NCBI GenBank assembly: GCA_036513075.1
Contig: DATBZS010000015.1
Location: 1 to 38,498, forward strand
Source of the DNA: Bog-756 sp036513075
Lineage (GTDB): Bacteria > Actinomycetota > Acidimicrobiia > Acidimicrobiales > RAAP-2
Length of the DNA stretch: 38,498 nucleotides
Direction of reading: 5' to 3'
Positions within the stretch are counted from its first letter, which is position 1, and each line of letters begins with the position of its first letter. The translations under genes and the position numbers were made by a program. Below the pieces are notes generated by a model. The model saw only the letters and a list, made by a program, of their open reading frames with translations, searched no databases and had not been told where the DNA came from. Positions 1-6,709 of this stretch are shown here, in pieces.

Positions 1-675
1 CGCCCGGGCGTTGGTCAATGTCTCCTGGGTGGTGAAGGTCTTGGAGCTAACCACGAACAGGGTGGACGCCGGATCGAGATCATGGGTCTTGGCGTACAGG
101 TCGACCGGGTCCACGTTCGACACGAACCGGCACTCGATGGCCGGGTCGGCGTAGTCGCGCAGCGCCTCATGGGCCATGGCCGGACCGAGGTCGGACCCGC
201 CGATGCCGATGTTGACCACCGAGCGGATGCGCTGGCCGGTATGCCCGGTCCAGGCGCCCGAGCGGATCCGGTCGGCCACCGCGCCCATGGCGTCGAGGAC
301 GGCGTGCACGTCGGCCACCACGTCTCGGCCGTCGACCACAAGGTGCGCGTCGCCGGGCATGCGCAGGGCGACGTGCAAGACCGACCGGCCCTCGGTGGTG
401 TTGATCCGCTCCCCCGCGAACATGGCGTCGCGTCGCTCGGCGACCCCGGCCCGCCGGGCCACGGCCACCAGGGCGGCGAGTGCGGCGGCGTCGACCCGGT
501 GCTTGGCGAAGTCGAGGACCAGGTCGCCGGCCCGGGCCACCATGACCGACCCCCTGGTGGGATCGTCCGCGAACAGCTGGCGCAGATGCACGTCGGCCAG
601 ACGTCCGTGGTGGCTCACCACGTCCTGCCATTCGTCGGTGCCCAGGAGGTCCACTACTGCATCACTGCCGTCCAT
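1..675 (-). CDS. pgi: glucose-6-phosphate isomerase, N-terminal part (cut by window edge)
   Basis: Interconverts glucose 6-phosphate and fructose 6-phosphate in glycolysis/gluconeogenesis (cytoplasm). Read on the minus strand from an ATG at 675, the frame stays open for 225 codons to base 1. It contains the family's sugar-phosphate-binding stretch NIGIGGSDLGPAMAHEAL, then RFVSNVDPVD, and near the edge VVSSKTFTTQET, which is the conserved SKTFTT signature. The start is supported by GGAGG about 10 bases upstream. The C-terminal half, with the remaining active-site residues, lies outside the window. A TANNNT element (TACAGT, 732 to 727 on the minus strand) is a possible promoter. The gene is divergent from the response regulator at 1075. 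Identity is secure from the motifs; completeness cannot be judged. Confidence 0.95.
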   Translation of the reverse strand, partial: MDGSDAVVDLLGTDEWQDVVSHHGRLADVHLRQLFADDPTRGSVMVARAGDLVLDFAKHRVDAAALAALVAVARRAGVAERRDAMFAGERINTTEGRSVLHVALRMPGDAHLVVDGRDVVADVHAVLDAMGAVADRIRSGAWTGHTGQRIRSVVNIGIGGSDLGPAMAHEALRDYADPAIECRFVSNVDPVDLYAKTHDLDPASTLFVVSSKTFTTQETLTNARA

Positions 676-1074
676 CGTCGAGTCGCCTCCATCGTCGGTC
701 GGACCCGCCGGGGGCCCTCGGCGTCGACTGTAGGCACAGGACCGGGGTCTGTGGAGAAAATTCACCAATGATTACCGTCTGATAACAGAGCCGTCGCGTG
801 CCGTTCACCTGCCGCTTTTACTGTCCGCAGGGATGGCAGAGCATCCGCAGGCCCCATGTGCGCGTTCCCGGCGCAACCGCCGGTCGGACGCGGGCGTGCG
901 CACCCGCTGCCGTCCGGGGTCGTGGACCCCACTGCCTCTCACGGCATCCCCGCCATCGCCGGCCCCGCCGGCCCCGCCGGTCAGGCAGTCCAGCAGCGGT
1001 GTGACCGCCCGCGCCCGTCGTCACGTCGGCGCAGCGCCGGTCTGCGCGGTGTTCCGGAACGTCAGAGGGCACCG
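676..1074. other. 399-bp divergent intergenic region, pgi / response regulator
   Basis: No convincing gene: reading frames here are short and arginine/proline-rich, as expected by chance at high GC. It holds the possible pgi promoter (TACAGT, 727-732, minus), a set of 11-bp-spaced ATTCACC-like units (760-792), and GTTCACC (803-809) nine bases before TACTGT (819-824), which would drive the plus-strand regulator. If that promoter is used, the regulator mRNA has a leader of roughly 240 bases. A short imperfect 9-bp tandem repeat of GCCGGCCCC type sits at about 958-982. Confidence 0.6.
760..824 (+). promoter_or_regulatory. candidate PHO-type promoter of the 1075 regulator
   Basis: GTTCACC at 803-809 is separated by exactly nine bases from a -10-like TACTGT at 819-824. 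The same spacing occurs at 3074-3095 and at pstS. Upstream, ATTCACC (760), ATTACCG (771) and ATAACAG (782) repeat at 11-bp intervals, like degenerate PHO-box units, but they are one base out of phase with the 803 unit. Function is inferred. Confidence 0.45.
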
Positions 1075-1824
1075 ATGACCTTGACCTTCCGCGAAGTCGA
1101 GCGACAGTCCCTTCCCGACGAGGAAGCACCCGTCATCTTGATCATCGACGACGACCACCTCACCCGCAACTCACTCGCCGCCACCCTCTCCATCGAGGGG
1201 TTCGACGTCCTGACCGCGGCGACCGGCGACGAAGGGCTGGCGCTGCTGTCCTCCGGATCGCCTTCACTCGTCATCCTCGACACCCAGATCGGTGACTCCG
1301 AGGGCTTCGCCGTCTTCCGCCGTATCACTTCCGTCGCCCCGTGGACACCGGTCATCATGATCACCGAGCAGGACGACGAGCTCGACGCCGTGCTCGCCCT
1401 CGAGGCGGGTGCCGCCGACCACATCACCAAACCGCCCCGCCCCCGCGAGCTGACGGCCCGCATCCGGGCCGTGCTGCGCCGGGTGGGGCGCCAGCCCCAG
1501 AGCCCGGTGCCCGCCGCACCGAGCGGGGCATACACCTTCGGCCCGGTCACCGTGGACGTGTCCTGCCGTGAGGCGTCATTACACGGCCATGACCTCGAGC
1601 TGTCCCGCAAGGAGTTCGACCTTCTGGCCCTGCTGGTGTCGGAGGGCGGCCATGTCGTCACCCGCAAGCAGTGCATGGACCGGATCTGGAAGGACCGGAA
1701 GAAGGGGGACAGCCGCACACTGGACACCCACGTCAAACGGCTCCGTAAGAAGATCGAGGTCAACCCGGCCGAGCCCGTCCACCTGATCACGGTGCGGGGG
1801 GTGGGTTACCGCTTCAAACCGTAG
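1075..1824 (+). CDS. OmpR/PhoB-family response regulator
   Basis: A two-component transcription factor of 249 aa. The receiver domain (about 18-135) has acidic-pocket D25-D27, phospho-acceptor D69 in VILDTQ, switch T97 and K119. The C-terminal winged helix (about 152-249) has the recognition-helix segment RTLDTHVKRLRKKIE and ends VRGVGYRFKP. The usual K-P-F after the conserved lysine is K-P-P here. The ATG at 1075 is chosen because a GAGGG lies just upstream and the extension from an in-frame ATG at 856 looks like non-coding sequence. No histidine kinase is adjacent, so it is an orphan in this window. Its DNA-binding domain resembles that of the regulator at 3138 and its promoter carries a similar GTTCACC element, so a role in phosphate control is plausible but inferred. 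Confidence 0.9.
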   Translation: MTLTFREVERQSLPDEEAPVILIIDDDHLTRNSLAATLSIEGFDVLTAATGDEGLALLSSGSPSLVILDTQIGDSEGFAVFRRITSVAPWTPVIMITEQDDELDAVLALEAGAADHITKPPRPRELTARIRAVLRRVGRQPQSPVPAAPSGAYTFGPVTVDVSCREASLHGHDLELSRKEFDLLALLVSEGGHVVTRKQCMDRIWKDRKKGDSRTLDTHVKRLRKKIEVNPAEPVHLITVRGVGYRFKP

Positions 1825-1897
1825 GAGTCCGCCTGGCACCTCCCCCGCCCATACCCTTCCCCACTGGTCGTTGCGCGGTGTGCGGGCGGACTCCTAC
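1821..1897. repeat. 13-bp perfect inverted repeat spanning the regulator stop codon
   Basis: GTAGGAGTCCGCC at 1821-1833 is exactly complementary to GGCGGACTCCTAC at 1885-1897, with 51 bases between. The left arm contains the TAG stop codon of the regulator. No T-run follows, so it is not a classical intrinsic terminator. It could be a terminator-like structure, an mRNA-stability element or a DNA-binding site upstream of the fluoride channel genes. Confidence 0.6.
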
Positions 1898-1984
1898 GAG
1901 TTGAGGCATCACAAGGCCGTCGCTCACGACGGCGCACGGCTGTCAGTGACGACCAGGGTCCGGAGCATCGGTTCCGCCCTGGAA

Positions 1985-2078
1985 TAGACTCCTCGGGCCG
2001 AGGGAGCCGGGCCAGCCGGCGGGCGCACCCGCACCTCCCGATCCGCGGCACCCGTCGCCACTCGGAAGGAGCGCAGCG
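1985..2078 (+). promoter_or_regulatory. possible promoter and leader of the fluoride channel pair
   Basis: TAGACT at 1985-1990 fits the actinobacterial TANNNT -10 pattern. A strong AAGGAG seven bases before the GTG at 2079 decides the translation start. I looked for a fluoride riboswitch (crcB motif) in 1825-2078 and could not recognise one. No clear -35 hexamer was found. Confidence 0.35.
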
Positions 2079-2615
2079 GTGCCCGAGTCGCCCGCCGCCA
2101 GCGGAGTGCCCCCCCGCCAGCCACGCACCGTCCACCCCCATCACGGACCCGGACCGATGGCCGCCATCGCGGGAGGCGGTGCCCTCGGCACCCTCGCCCG
2201 TTACGGGATGGAACGGGCCGTAGCCACCGATGGCCTGGGCTTCCCCTGGGCGACGTTGTGGGTCAATGTGATCGGGTCGTTCGTCCTCGGTGTGGTGGTC
2301 ACCCTGGTGGCCGAGCGTTTGCCGGGCGACCGGTGGCTGCGCCCGCTGGTGGCCGTCGGCTTCTGCGGCGGCTTCACGACGTTCTCCACGTTCGCCGTCG
2401 AGATCGACCAGCGGGTCCGTCACGGGTACGGCACCACCGCGCTGGCCTACCTGGCGGCCAGCCTCCTGGCCGGGTTCGGTGCGGCCCTGGCCGGGACCAC
2501 CCTGGCCCGCGGCCGCGTGCTTCCCCCAGCCGGCGGACCCGGTGTCCCCGATCCTGACCTGTTGGCCGGTGACGACCCGCCGTCCGGCCGTGGCGCTACA
2601 GGGGAACCGGCATGA
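2079..2615 (+). CDS. crcB: fluoride channel FluC/CrcB, subunit 1
   Basis: Small membrane protein that exports fluoride passively, protecting enolase and pyrophosphatase from F-. It is 178 aa, longer than the usual 120-130, because of a Pro/His-rich N-terminus (about 1-27) and a hydrophilic C-terminus (about 145-178). The core has four hydrophobic segments and the family marks GALGTLARY, WVNVIGSFVLG and GGFTTFSTF (the Phe-box that lines the pore). The GTG at 2079 is supported by AAGGAG; an internal ATG at 2157 would remove most of the N-terminal extension. It overlaps the next gene by ATGA (2612-2615). Adjacent crcB pairs in Gram-positive bacteria are known to form heterodimeric channels, which is the likely case here. 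Confidence 0.93.
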   Translation: MPESPAASGVPPRQPRTVHPHHGPGPMAAIAGGGALGTLARYGMERAVATDGLGFPWATLWVNVIGSFVLGVVVTLVAERLPGDRWLRPLVAVGFCGGFTTFSTFAVEIDQRVRHGYGTTALAYLAASLLAGFGAALAGTTLARGRVLPPAGGPGVPDPDLLAGDDPPSGRGATGEPA

Positions 2616-2980
2616 TCCTGCTCGGGCTAGTCGTGGCCGGCGGGTGCGGCGCACTGCTGCGCTACGAAGTGGAGTTGGGCGTCCGCCGGCGCCTCGGTCC
2701 GTCGTTCCCCTACGGCACGCTGCTCATCAATGTGACCGGTTCGTTCCTGCTTGGCCTACTGACCGGCCTGGCCGAGCACCACGGGGTGGCCACCGGCGTG
2801 GTCACCGTGCTCGGCACCGGACTGCTCGGCGCCTACACCACGTTCTCCACCTTCGCCTACGACACCGTCGGCCTGGCCGAGCGGGGCCGGAGCGGAACGG
2901 CCGCGGCCAACATCGGGATCAGCCTCGTGCTCGGTCTGGGGGCCGCGGCACTCGGCCTGGCCGCCGGCCTCGCCCTCTGA
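2612..2980 (+). CDS. crcB: fluoride channel FluC/CrcB, subunit 2
   Basis: A 122-aa protein of ordinary family length, with four membrane segments, the motif LINVTGSFLLG (pore Asn) and GAYTTFSTF (Phe-box). It starts at the ATG inside the ATGA overlap with subunit 1, so translation is probably coupled and the two proteins made in equal amounts, as expected for a dual-topology-derived heterodimer. It lacks the hydrophilic ends seen in subunit 1. It is followed by 157 bases containing the promoter of the next regulator. Confidence 0.93.
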   Translation: MILLGLVVAGGCGALLRYEVELGVRRRLGPSFPYGTLLINVTGSFLLGLLTGLAEHHGVATGVVTVLGTGLLGAYTTFSTFAYDTVGLAERGRSGTAAANIGISLVLGLGAAALGLAAGLAL

Positions 2981-3052
2981 CACCACCACGACGCCGCTGA
3001 CCTGGGTCGACGCCCGGGCGCCACGCGACGTTCATGGAATGATCACCCGGCG

Positions 3053-3095
3053 GTTCCTTGGTGATCTTCCGGCGTTCACCTGTACTCCCTACCGT
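3053..3095 (+). promoter_or_regulatory. candidate PHO-type promoter of the 3138 regulator
   Basis: GTTCACC at 3074-3080 lies nine bases before TACCGT at 3090-3095, the same geometry as at 803-824 and at pstS. A further GTTCC at 3053 is 21 bases upstream of the main unit, which is close to but not exactly two 11-bp turns. This suggests autoregulation by a PhoB/PhoP-like protein (inference). Confidence 0.45.
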
Positions 3096-3137
3096 GTCAT
3101 CGGTATGGAGCCGCCGGTGTTCGTGGAGCGCGACAGC

Positions 3138-3905
3138 ATGAAGGTCCTGGTCGTAGAAGACGAGGAGTCCTACCGCCAGGCCCTGTCCTCGGGGCTCGGC
3201 CGAGAGGGCTTCGACGTGGTCCTGGCCTCGGACGGCCCCGAAGGCCTCCGCCTGTTCGGTGAGCAACACCCGGACATCGTGCTGCTCGACATGCTCCTGC
3301 CCGGGATGCACGGCATCGACGTCTGCCGGGCCCTGCGGTCCGCCTCGGACGTCCCGATCCTGATGGTCAGCGCCGTCGACGCCGAGCTCGACGTCGTGCT
3401 GGGCCTCGAGCTCGGCGCTTCGGGCTACGTCACCAAGCCGTTCCGCCTCCGCGAGCTGGTGGCCCGGATGCACGCCATCCTCCGGCGGGTCCAGCCCCGC
3501 GACGTCAAGGTGCCGTCGCCGGTGGCCGCAACCGGCAACGCATCCGGTGAGCGTCTGGACGGCTTCGGTGCCGTGTCGGTGGACTACCTACGCCGCGAGG
3601 TGGCGGTCGACGGCAACCCGGTCCACCTGTCGCGCAAGGAGTTCGACCTCCTGGCCGCCCTCCTCCACCCGGCCCAGCGGGTGCGTTCACGCGACGAGCT
3701 GATCGGCCTGCTGTGGCCGGACACTTACCTGACCGATACCCGCACGCTCGACACCCATATCCACCGCCTGCGGTCCAAGCTCGAGCCCGATCCGGCGGAA
3801 CCCCGCTACATCGTGACCGTCCGTGGGATCGGTTTCCGGATCGACCCCGGCGGCACGTTGGCCGAGCCCACGGTGTCCGACGCCGGCGACCCGATCATCG
3901 CCTGA
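3138..3905 (+). CDS. OmpR/PhoB-family response regulator next to pst
   Basis: A response regulator of 255 aa. The receiver (1-120) has E7/D8, phospho-acceptor D51 in VLLDMLLPG, S78 and K100 in TKPF. The winged helix (about 140-240) contains LSRKEFDLLAALL, recognition segment RTLDTHIHRLRSKLE and VRGIGFRI. The ATG at 3138 follows GGAG by nine bases and begins directly with MKVLVVEDEE; earlier in-frame ATGs at 3039 and 3105 would add non-homologous residues. It converges on the pst operon (31 bases to the pstB end), a position typical of phosphate regulators (PhoB, PhoP, RegX3). No phoR/senX3-type kinase or phoU is in the window. A phosphate role is inferred from position and promoter, so no symbol is given. 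Confidence 0.9.
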   Translation: MKVLVVEDEESYRQALSSGLGREGFDVVLASDGPEGLRLFGEQHPDIVLLDMLLPGMHGIDVCRALRSASDVPILMVSAVDAELDVVLGLELGASGYVTKPFRLRELVARMHAILRRVQPRDVKVPSPVAATGNASGERLDGFGAVSVDYLRREVAVDGNPVHLSRKEFDLLAALLHPAQRVRSRDELIGLLWPDTYLTDTRTLDTHIHRLRSKLEPDPAEPRYIVTVRGIGFRIDPGGTLAEPTVSDAGDPIIA

Positions 3906-3936
3906 GCCTGAACGGTCGGGCGGGTTCCGGCCAGGA

Positions 3937-4791
3937 TCAGCCGAAGCGACCGTTGACGTAGTCGAGGGTGCGCGGGTCGGAGGGCTCGCTGAAGAGCCGG
4001 GACGTCGGGCCGAACTCGATCAACCCGCCCGCCTTGTCCTCGCCCATCAGGAGGAAGGCGCACCGATCGGAAACCCGCATTGCCTGTTGCATGTTGTGGG
4101 TGACGATCACGATGGTCACCCGGTCCTTGAGCTCGCCCACCAGCTCCTCGATGCGCTTGGTGGCGATCGGGTCGAGGGCCGACGTCGGCTCGTCCATCAG
4201 CAGGACCTCGGGTTCCACGGCCAGCGCCCGGGCGATGCACAGTCGCTGCTGCTCGCCGCCCGACAGGGTCCCGCCGTTGGCCTTCAGGCGGTCCTTCACG
4301 CTGTCCCACAGAGCGGCGGCGATGAGTGCCGACTCGGCCGCGTCGTCGAGAAGCGCCTTCTTGCGCACGCCGTTGAACCGGAGCCCGGCCACGGCGTTGT
4401 CGTAGATGCTCATGGTGGGGAAGGGATTGGGCCGCTGGAACACCATGCCCACCCGGCTGCGCAGCAGCGTGGCGTCGGTGTCGGGTCCGTAGACATCAAG
4501 ATCGCCGAGGCGGATCGTGCCGGTCACCACGGCTGAGCGTTCGGCGTCGTGCATGCGGTTGAGGGCCCGCAGCAGGGTGGTCTTGCCCGAGCCCGACGGC
4601 CCGATCAGCGCAGTCACCTCGCCCGCGCACACGTCGAATGTGACATCGCGCACCGCGGTGCGGCCGGCGAAGGCGACGGCCACGTCGCGCAGTGTCATCA
4701 CCACTTGGCCGGTCGGTGGGTCGATCATCGCCTTCTCGGCGTGCACGGTGAGGGACTCCTCCACATTCGGGATGAAACCGGCATCGGTCAT
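3937..4791 (-). CDS. pstB: phosphate ABC transporter ATPase PstB
   Basis: The ATP-hydrolysing subunit of the high-affinity phosphate importer PstSCAB, on the inner face of the membrane. It is 284 aa with Walker A GPSGSGKT (64-71), Q-loop Q119 in VFQRPNPFP (typical of PstB), signature LSGGEQQR (176-183), Walker B LLMDEPTSALD (197-207) and switch H232. There is an N-terminal extension of about 30 residues before the usual start; an internal ATG (MTLRDV) is an alternative. The start ATG overlaps the pstA stop (ATGA, 4788-4791). It is the last gene of the operon and no phoU follows. Confidence 0.97.
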   Translation of the reverse strand: MTDAGFIPNVEESLTVHAEKAMIDPPTGQVVMTLRDVAVAFAGRTAVRDVTFDVCAGEVTALIGPSGSGKTTLLRALNRMHDAERSAVVTGTIRLGDLDVYGPDTDATLLRSRVGMVFQRPNPFPTMSIYDNAVAGLRFNGVRKKALLDDAAESALIAAALWDSVKDRLKANGGTLSGGEQQRLCIARALAVEPEVLLMDEPTSALDPIATKRIEELVGELKDRVTIVIVTHNMQQAMRVSDRCAFLLMGEDKAGGLIEFGPTSRLFSEPSDPRTLDYVNGRFG

Positions 4792-5699
4792 CGGCGCACC
4801 TTACCCAGATGGTTAGCGAGCAGACGGCTGCCGATACTGAGGACCAGTACCACCACCATGAGCAGCAGGGCCGCCCCCCACGCTACCTGGACCAGATCGG
4901 CATAGGGCTGGCTCGAGTAGTTGTAGATGAGGATCGGCAGGGCCTCCATCGTTTTGGATGGGTTCCATTGGAGATACTGGTTACCGAAGATGGTGAGGAG
5001 GAGTGGGGCCGTCTCGCCGAGGCCCCGGGCCACGGCCAGGAGCACTCCGGTGATGACGCCCGGTAGTGCGGTGGGAACCACCACCCTGCGGGCGACCGTG
5101 GCCCGTCGGGCGCCGAGGGCCATGGCCGCTTCGTTGAGCGACCGGGGCACCCCCCGGAAGGCGGTCTCGCCGGCCCGGATGATGACGGGCAGCATGATGA
5201 ATCCGATGGCGAACGCTCCGGCGAAGCCGCTGTAGGCATTGAAGTTCCGGACGATGGCGATGTAGCCGAAGATCCCGACGGTGATGGACGGGATGCCCGT
5301 CATGACGTCTGCGGTGAACCGGAGTGTGGTGGCGAACCGGCCATCGGACTCGGCCAGGAACAGCCCGCAGAGGAGGCCGAACGGCACGGCGACGACGACG
5401 GCGATAACGGTGATGACGACGGTGCCGACGATGGCGTTCGACACCCCGCCGCCCGCGATCCCTTCAGGTTTCGTCGGCTGGGTGAAGAAGTCGACGTTCC
5501 AGGCCGGCAGACCTTTGGCCACGACGTACACCACTACGGCGACCAGTGGGATGACGGCAATCAGCAGGCAGGCCCAACACACTCCGAGTGCCAGTCGGGA
5601 GCCGAGCTTGCGGCGTCGTAGGCTCGATGCGGCAGCGGCCTGGACCGCCTGGCGCCGCTCGAGGATGGGGTCGGCCGGGGCATCGAGCACATCGGTCAT
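4788..5699 (-). CDS. pstA: phosphate ABC transporter permease PstA
   Basis: One of two membrane permeases of the Pst phosphate importer. It is 303 aa from an ATG at 5699 that overlaps the pstC stop (ATGA). A cytoplasmic N-terminus of about 45 residues is followed by six hydrophobic segments. The EAA-type loop reads RSLNEAAMALGARRATVARRVVVPTALPG and is followed by ARGLGETAPLL, both typical of PstA; they contact the ATPase. An earlier in-frame start 14 codons upstream is possible but would lie deep within pstC. Confidence 0.97.
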   Translation of the reverse strand: MTDVLDAPADPILERRQAVQAAAASSLRRRKLGSRLALGVCWACLLIAVIPLVAVVVYVVAKGLPAWNVDFFTQPTKPEGIAGGGVSNAIVGTVVITVIAVVVAVPFGLLCGLFLAESDGRFATTLRFTADVMTGIPSITVGIFGYIAIVRNFNAYSGFAGAFAIGFIMLPVIIRAGETAFRGVPRSLNEAAMALGARRATVARRVVVPTALPGVITGVLLAVARGLGETAPLLLTIFGNQYLQWNPSKTMEALPILIYNYSSQPYADLVQVAWGAALLLMVVVLVLSIGSRLLANHLGKVRR

Positions 5700-6694
5700 C
5701 GGCCTATCCCCACACCGGCAGAATCGTTGCCGGTCGACCACACCAGCCAGCGGGCCGCGGAGTTGACCAGGATCCCGATGACCAGCAGCACCAGGCCGGC
5801 GCCGAAGAGGGCGCTCAGCTCCGTGCCTGTCGACTCACCGAAGTTGTTCACGATCAATGACGGAATCGTCGCGGCCGGCGACTTGATGGAGTGGGCGATG
5901 TAGGGCGAGTTCCCGATCACCAGGGCCACGGCCACTGTCTCCCCCAGGGCCCGGCCGGTGGCGAGAGTGAAGGCGCCCAGGATTCCGGTGCGGGCCGCGG
6001 GCAGCACCACCTTGCGCAGCACCTGCCACCGGGTGGCCCCGAGTGCCATGGCCCCTTCCACCTGCTCGTAAGGCACGACGGCCAGTACGTCCCGGGAGAT
6101 GGCCACCATGGTGGGCAGGATCATGATGAAGAGGATCACGCCGGCCAGCAGGAGGCCGACCCCCCGGTTGGGTCCATCGAACAGCCCGGTCCATCCGAGC
6201 ACCGAGGTCAGGAATGGTTCGACAGTGCTGGCGAACACCGGTGCCAGCACGATGAGGCCCCACAGCCCGTAGACGACGCTCGGCACTGCCGCCAGCAGCT
6301 CGACCATGGTCGACAGCACCGGGCGCAACCGGTCGGGCACCAGGTAGGCCAAGGCGACAGCCGTGCCCAATCCGACGGGAAAGGCCAAGGCAACGGCGAT
6401 GGCAGTCGACTCGATGGTCCCCAGAATGAACGGCAACAGGCCGTACTGGCCGTGGGACGGGTTCCATGTCTTTCCGAAGATCCAGCCCACACCGAGTGTC
6501 GAGAACGCCGGCTTGGCCTGGATGACGATGGCGATCAGGAACCAGATCGCCAACGCGGCGACCAGGAGGGCCACGACCACCAGCATTCCCTTGTAGCCGT
6601 TGTCGGGGAGCGAACGCCGCCTCCCGGTTCGGGCGGGCGGTGGAAGGTCGACGGTGGTCACGGTGGCGATGTCACGCCCGGTGGTGCCCGGCAA
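5696..6694 (-). CDS. pstC: phosphate ABC transporter permease PstC
   Basis: The partner permease of PstA, 332 aa. It has a short cytoplasmic N-terminus, a first membrane segment at about 37-58, a periplasm-facing loop with WNPSHGQYGLLPF, then further helices. The EAA loop is YEQVEGAMALGATRWQVLRK, followed by ATGRALGETVAVALVIG, both diagnostic of PstC. The start is uncertain: the listed TTG (6694) has no Shine-Dalgarno sequence, and a GTG at 6661 is an alternative. The stop of pstS is only 15 bases upstream, so translation probably continues from pstS. Confidence 0.95.
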   Translation of the reverse strand: MPGTTGRDIATVTTVDLPPPARTGRRRSLPDNGYKGMLVVVALLVAALAIWFLIAIVIQAKPAFSTLGVGWIFGKTWNPSHGQYGLLPFILGTIESTAIAVALAFPVGLGTAVALAYLVPDRLRPVLSTMVELLAAVPSVVYGLWGLIVLAPVFASTVEPFLTSVLGWTGLFDGPNRGVGLLLAGVILFIMILPTMVAISRDVLAVVPYEQVEGAMALGATRWQVLRKVVLPAARTGILGAFTLATGRALGETVAVALVIGNSPYIAHSIKSPAATIPSLIVNNFGESTGTELSALFGAGLVLLVIGILVNSAARWLVWSTGNDSAGVGIGR

Positions 6695-6709
6695 TCCGGG
6701 CCGGTCGGG

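Noticed and set aside
856..1074. Extended N-terminus of the first response regulator from ATG 856
   Set aside because: The extra 73 residues are low-complexity Pro/Arg/Gly and do not resemble any receiver-domain N-terminus.
1825..2078. Fluoride riboswitch upstream of crcB
   Set aside because: Expected from context, but the conserved crcB-motif segments (pseudoknot and GAUGGC-like core) could not be found by eye.
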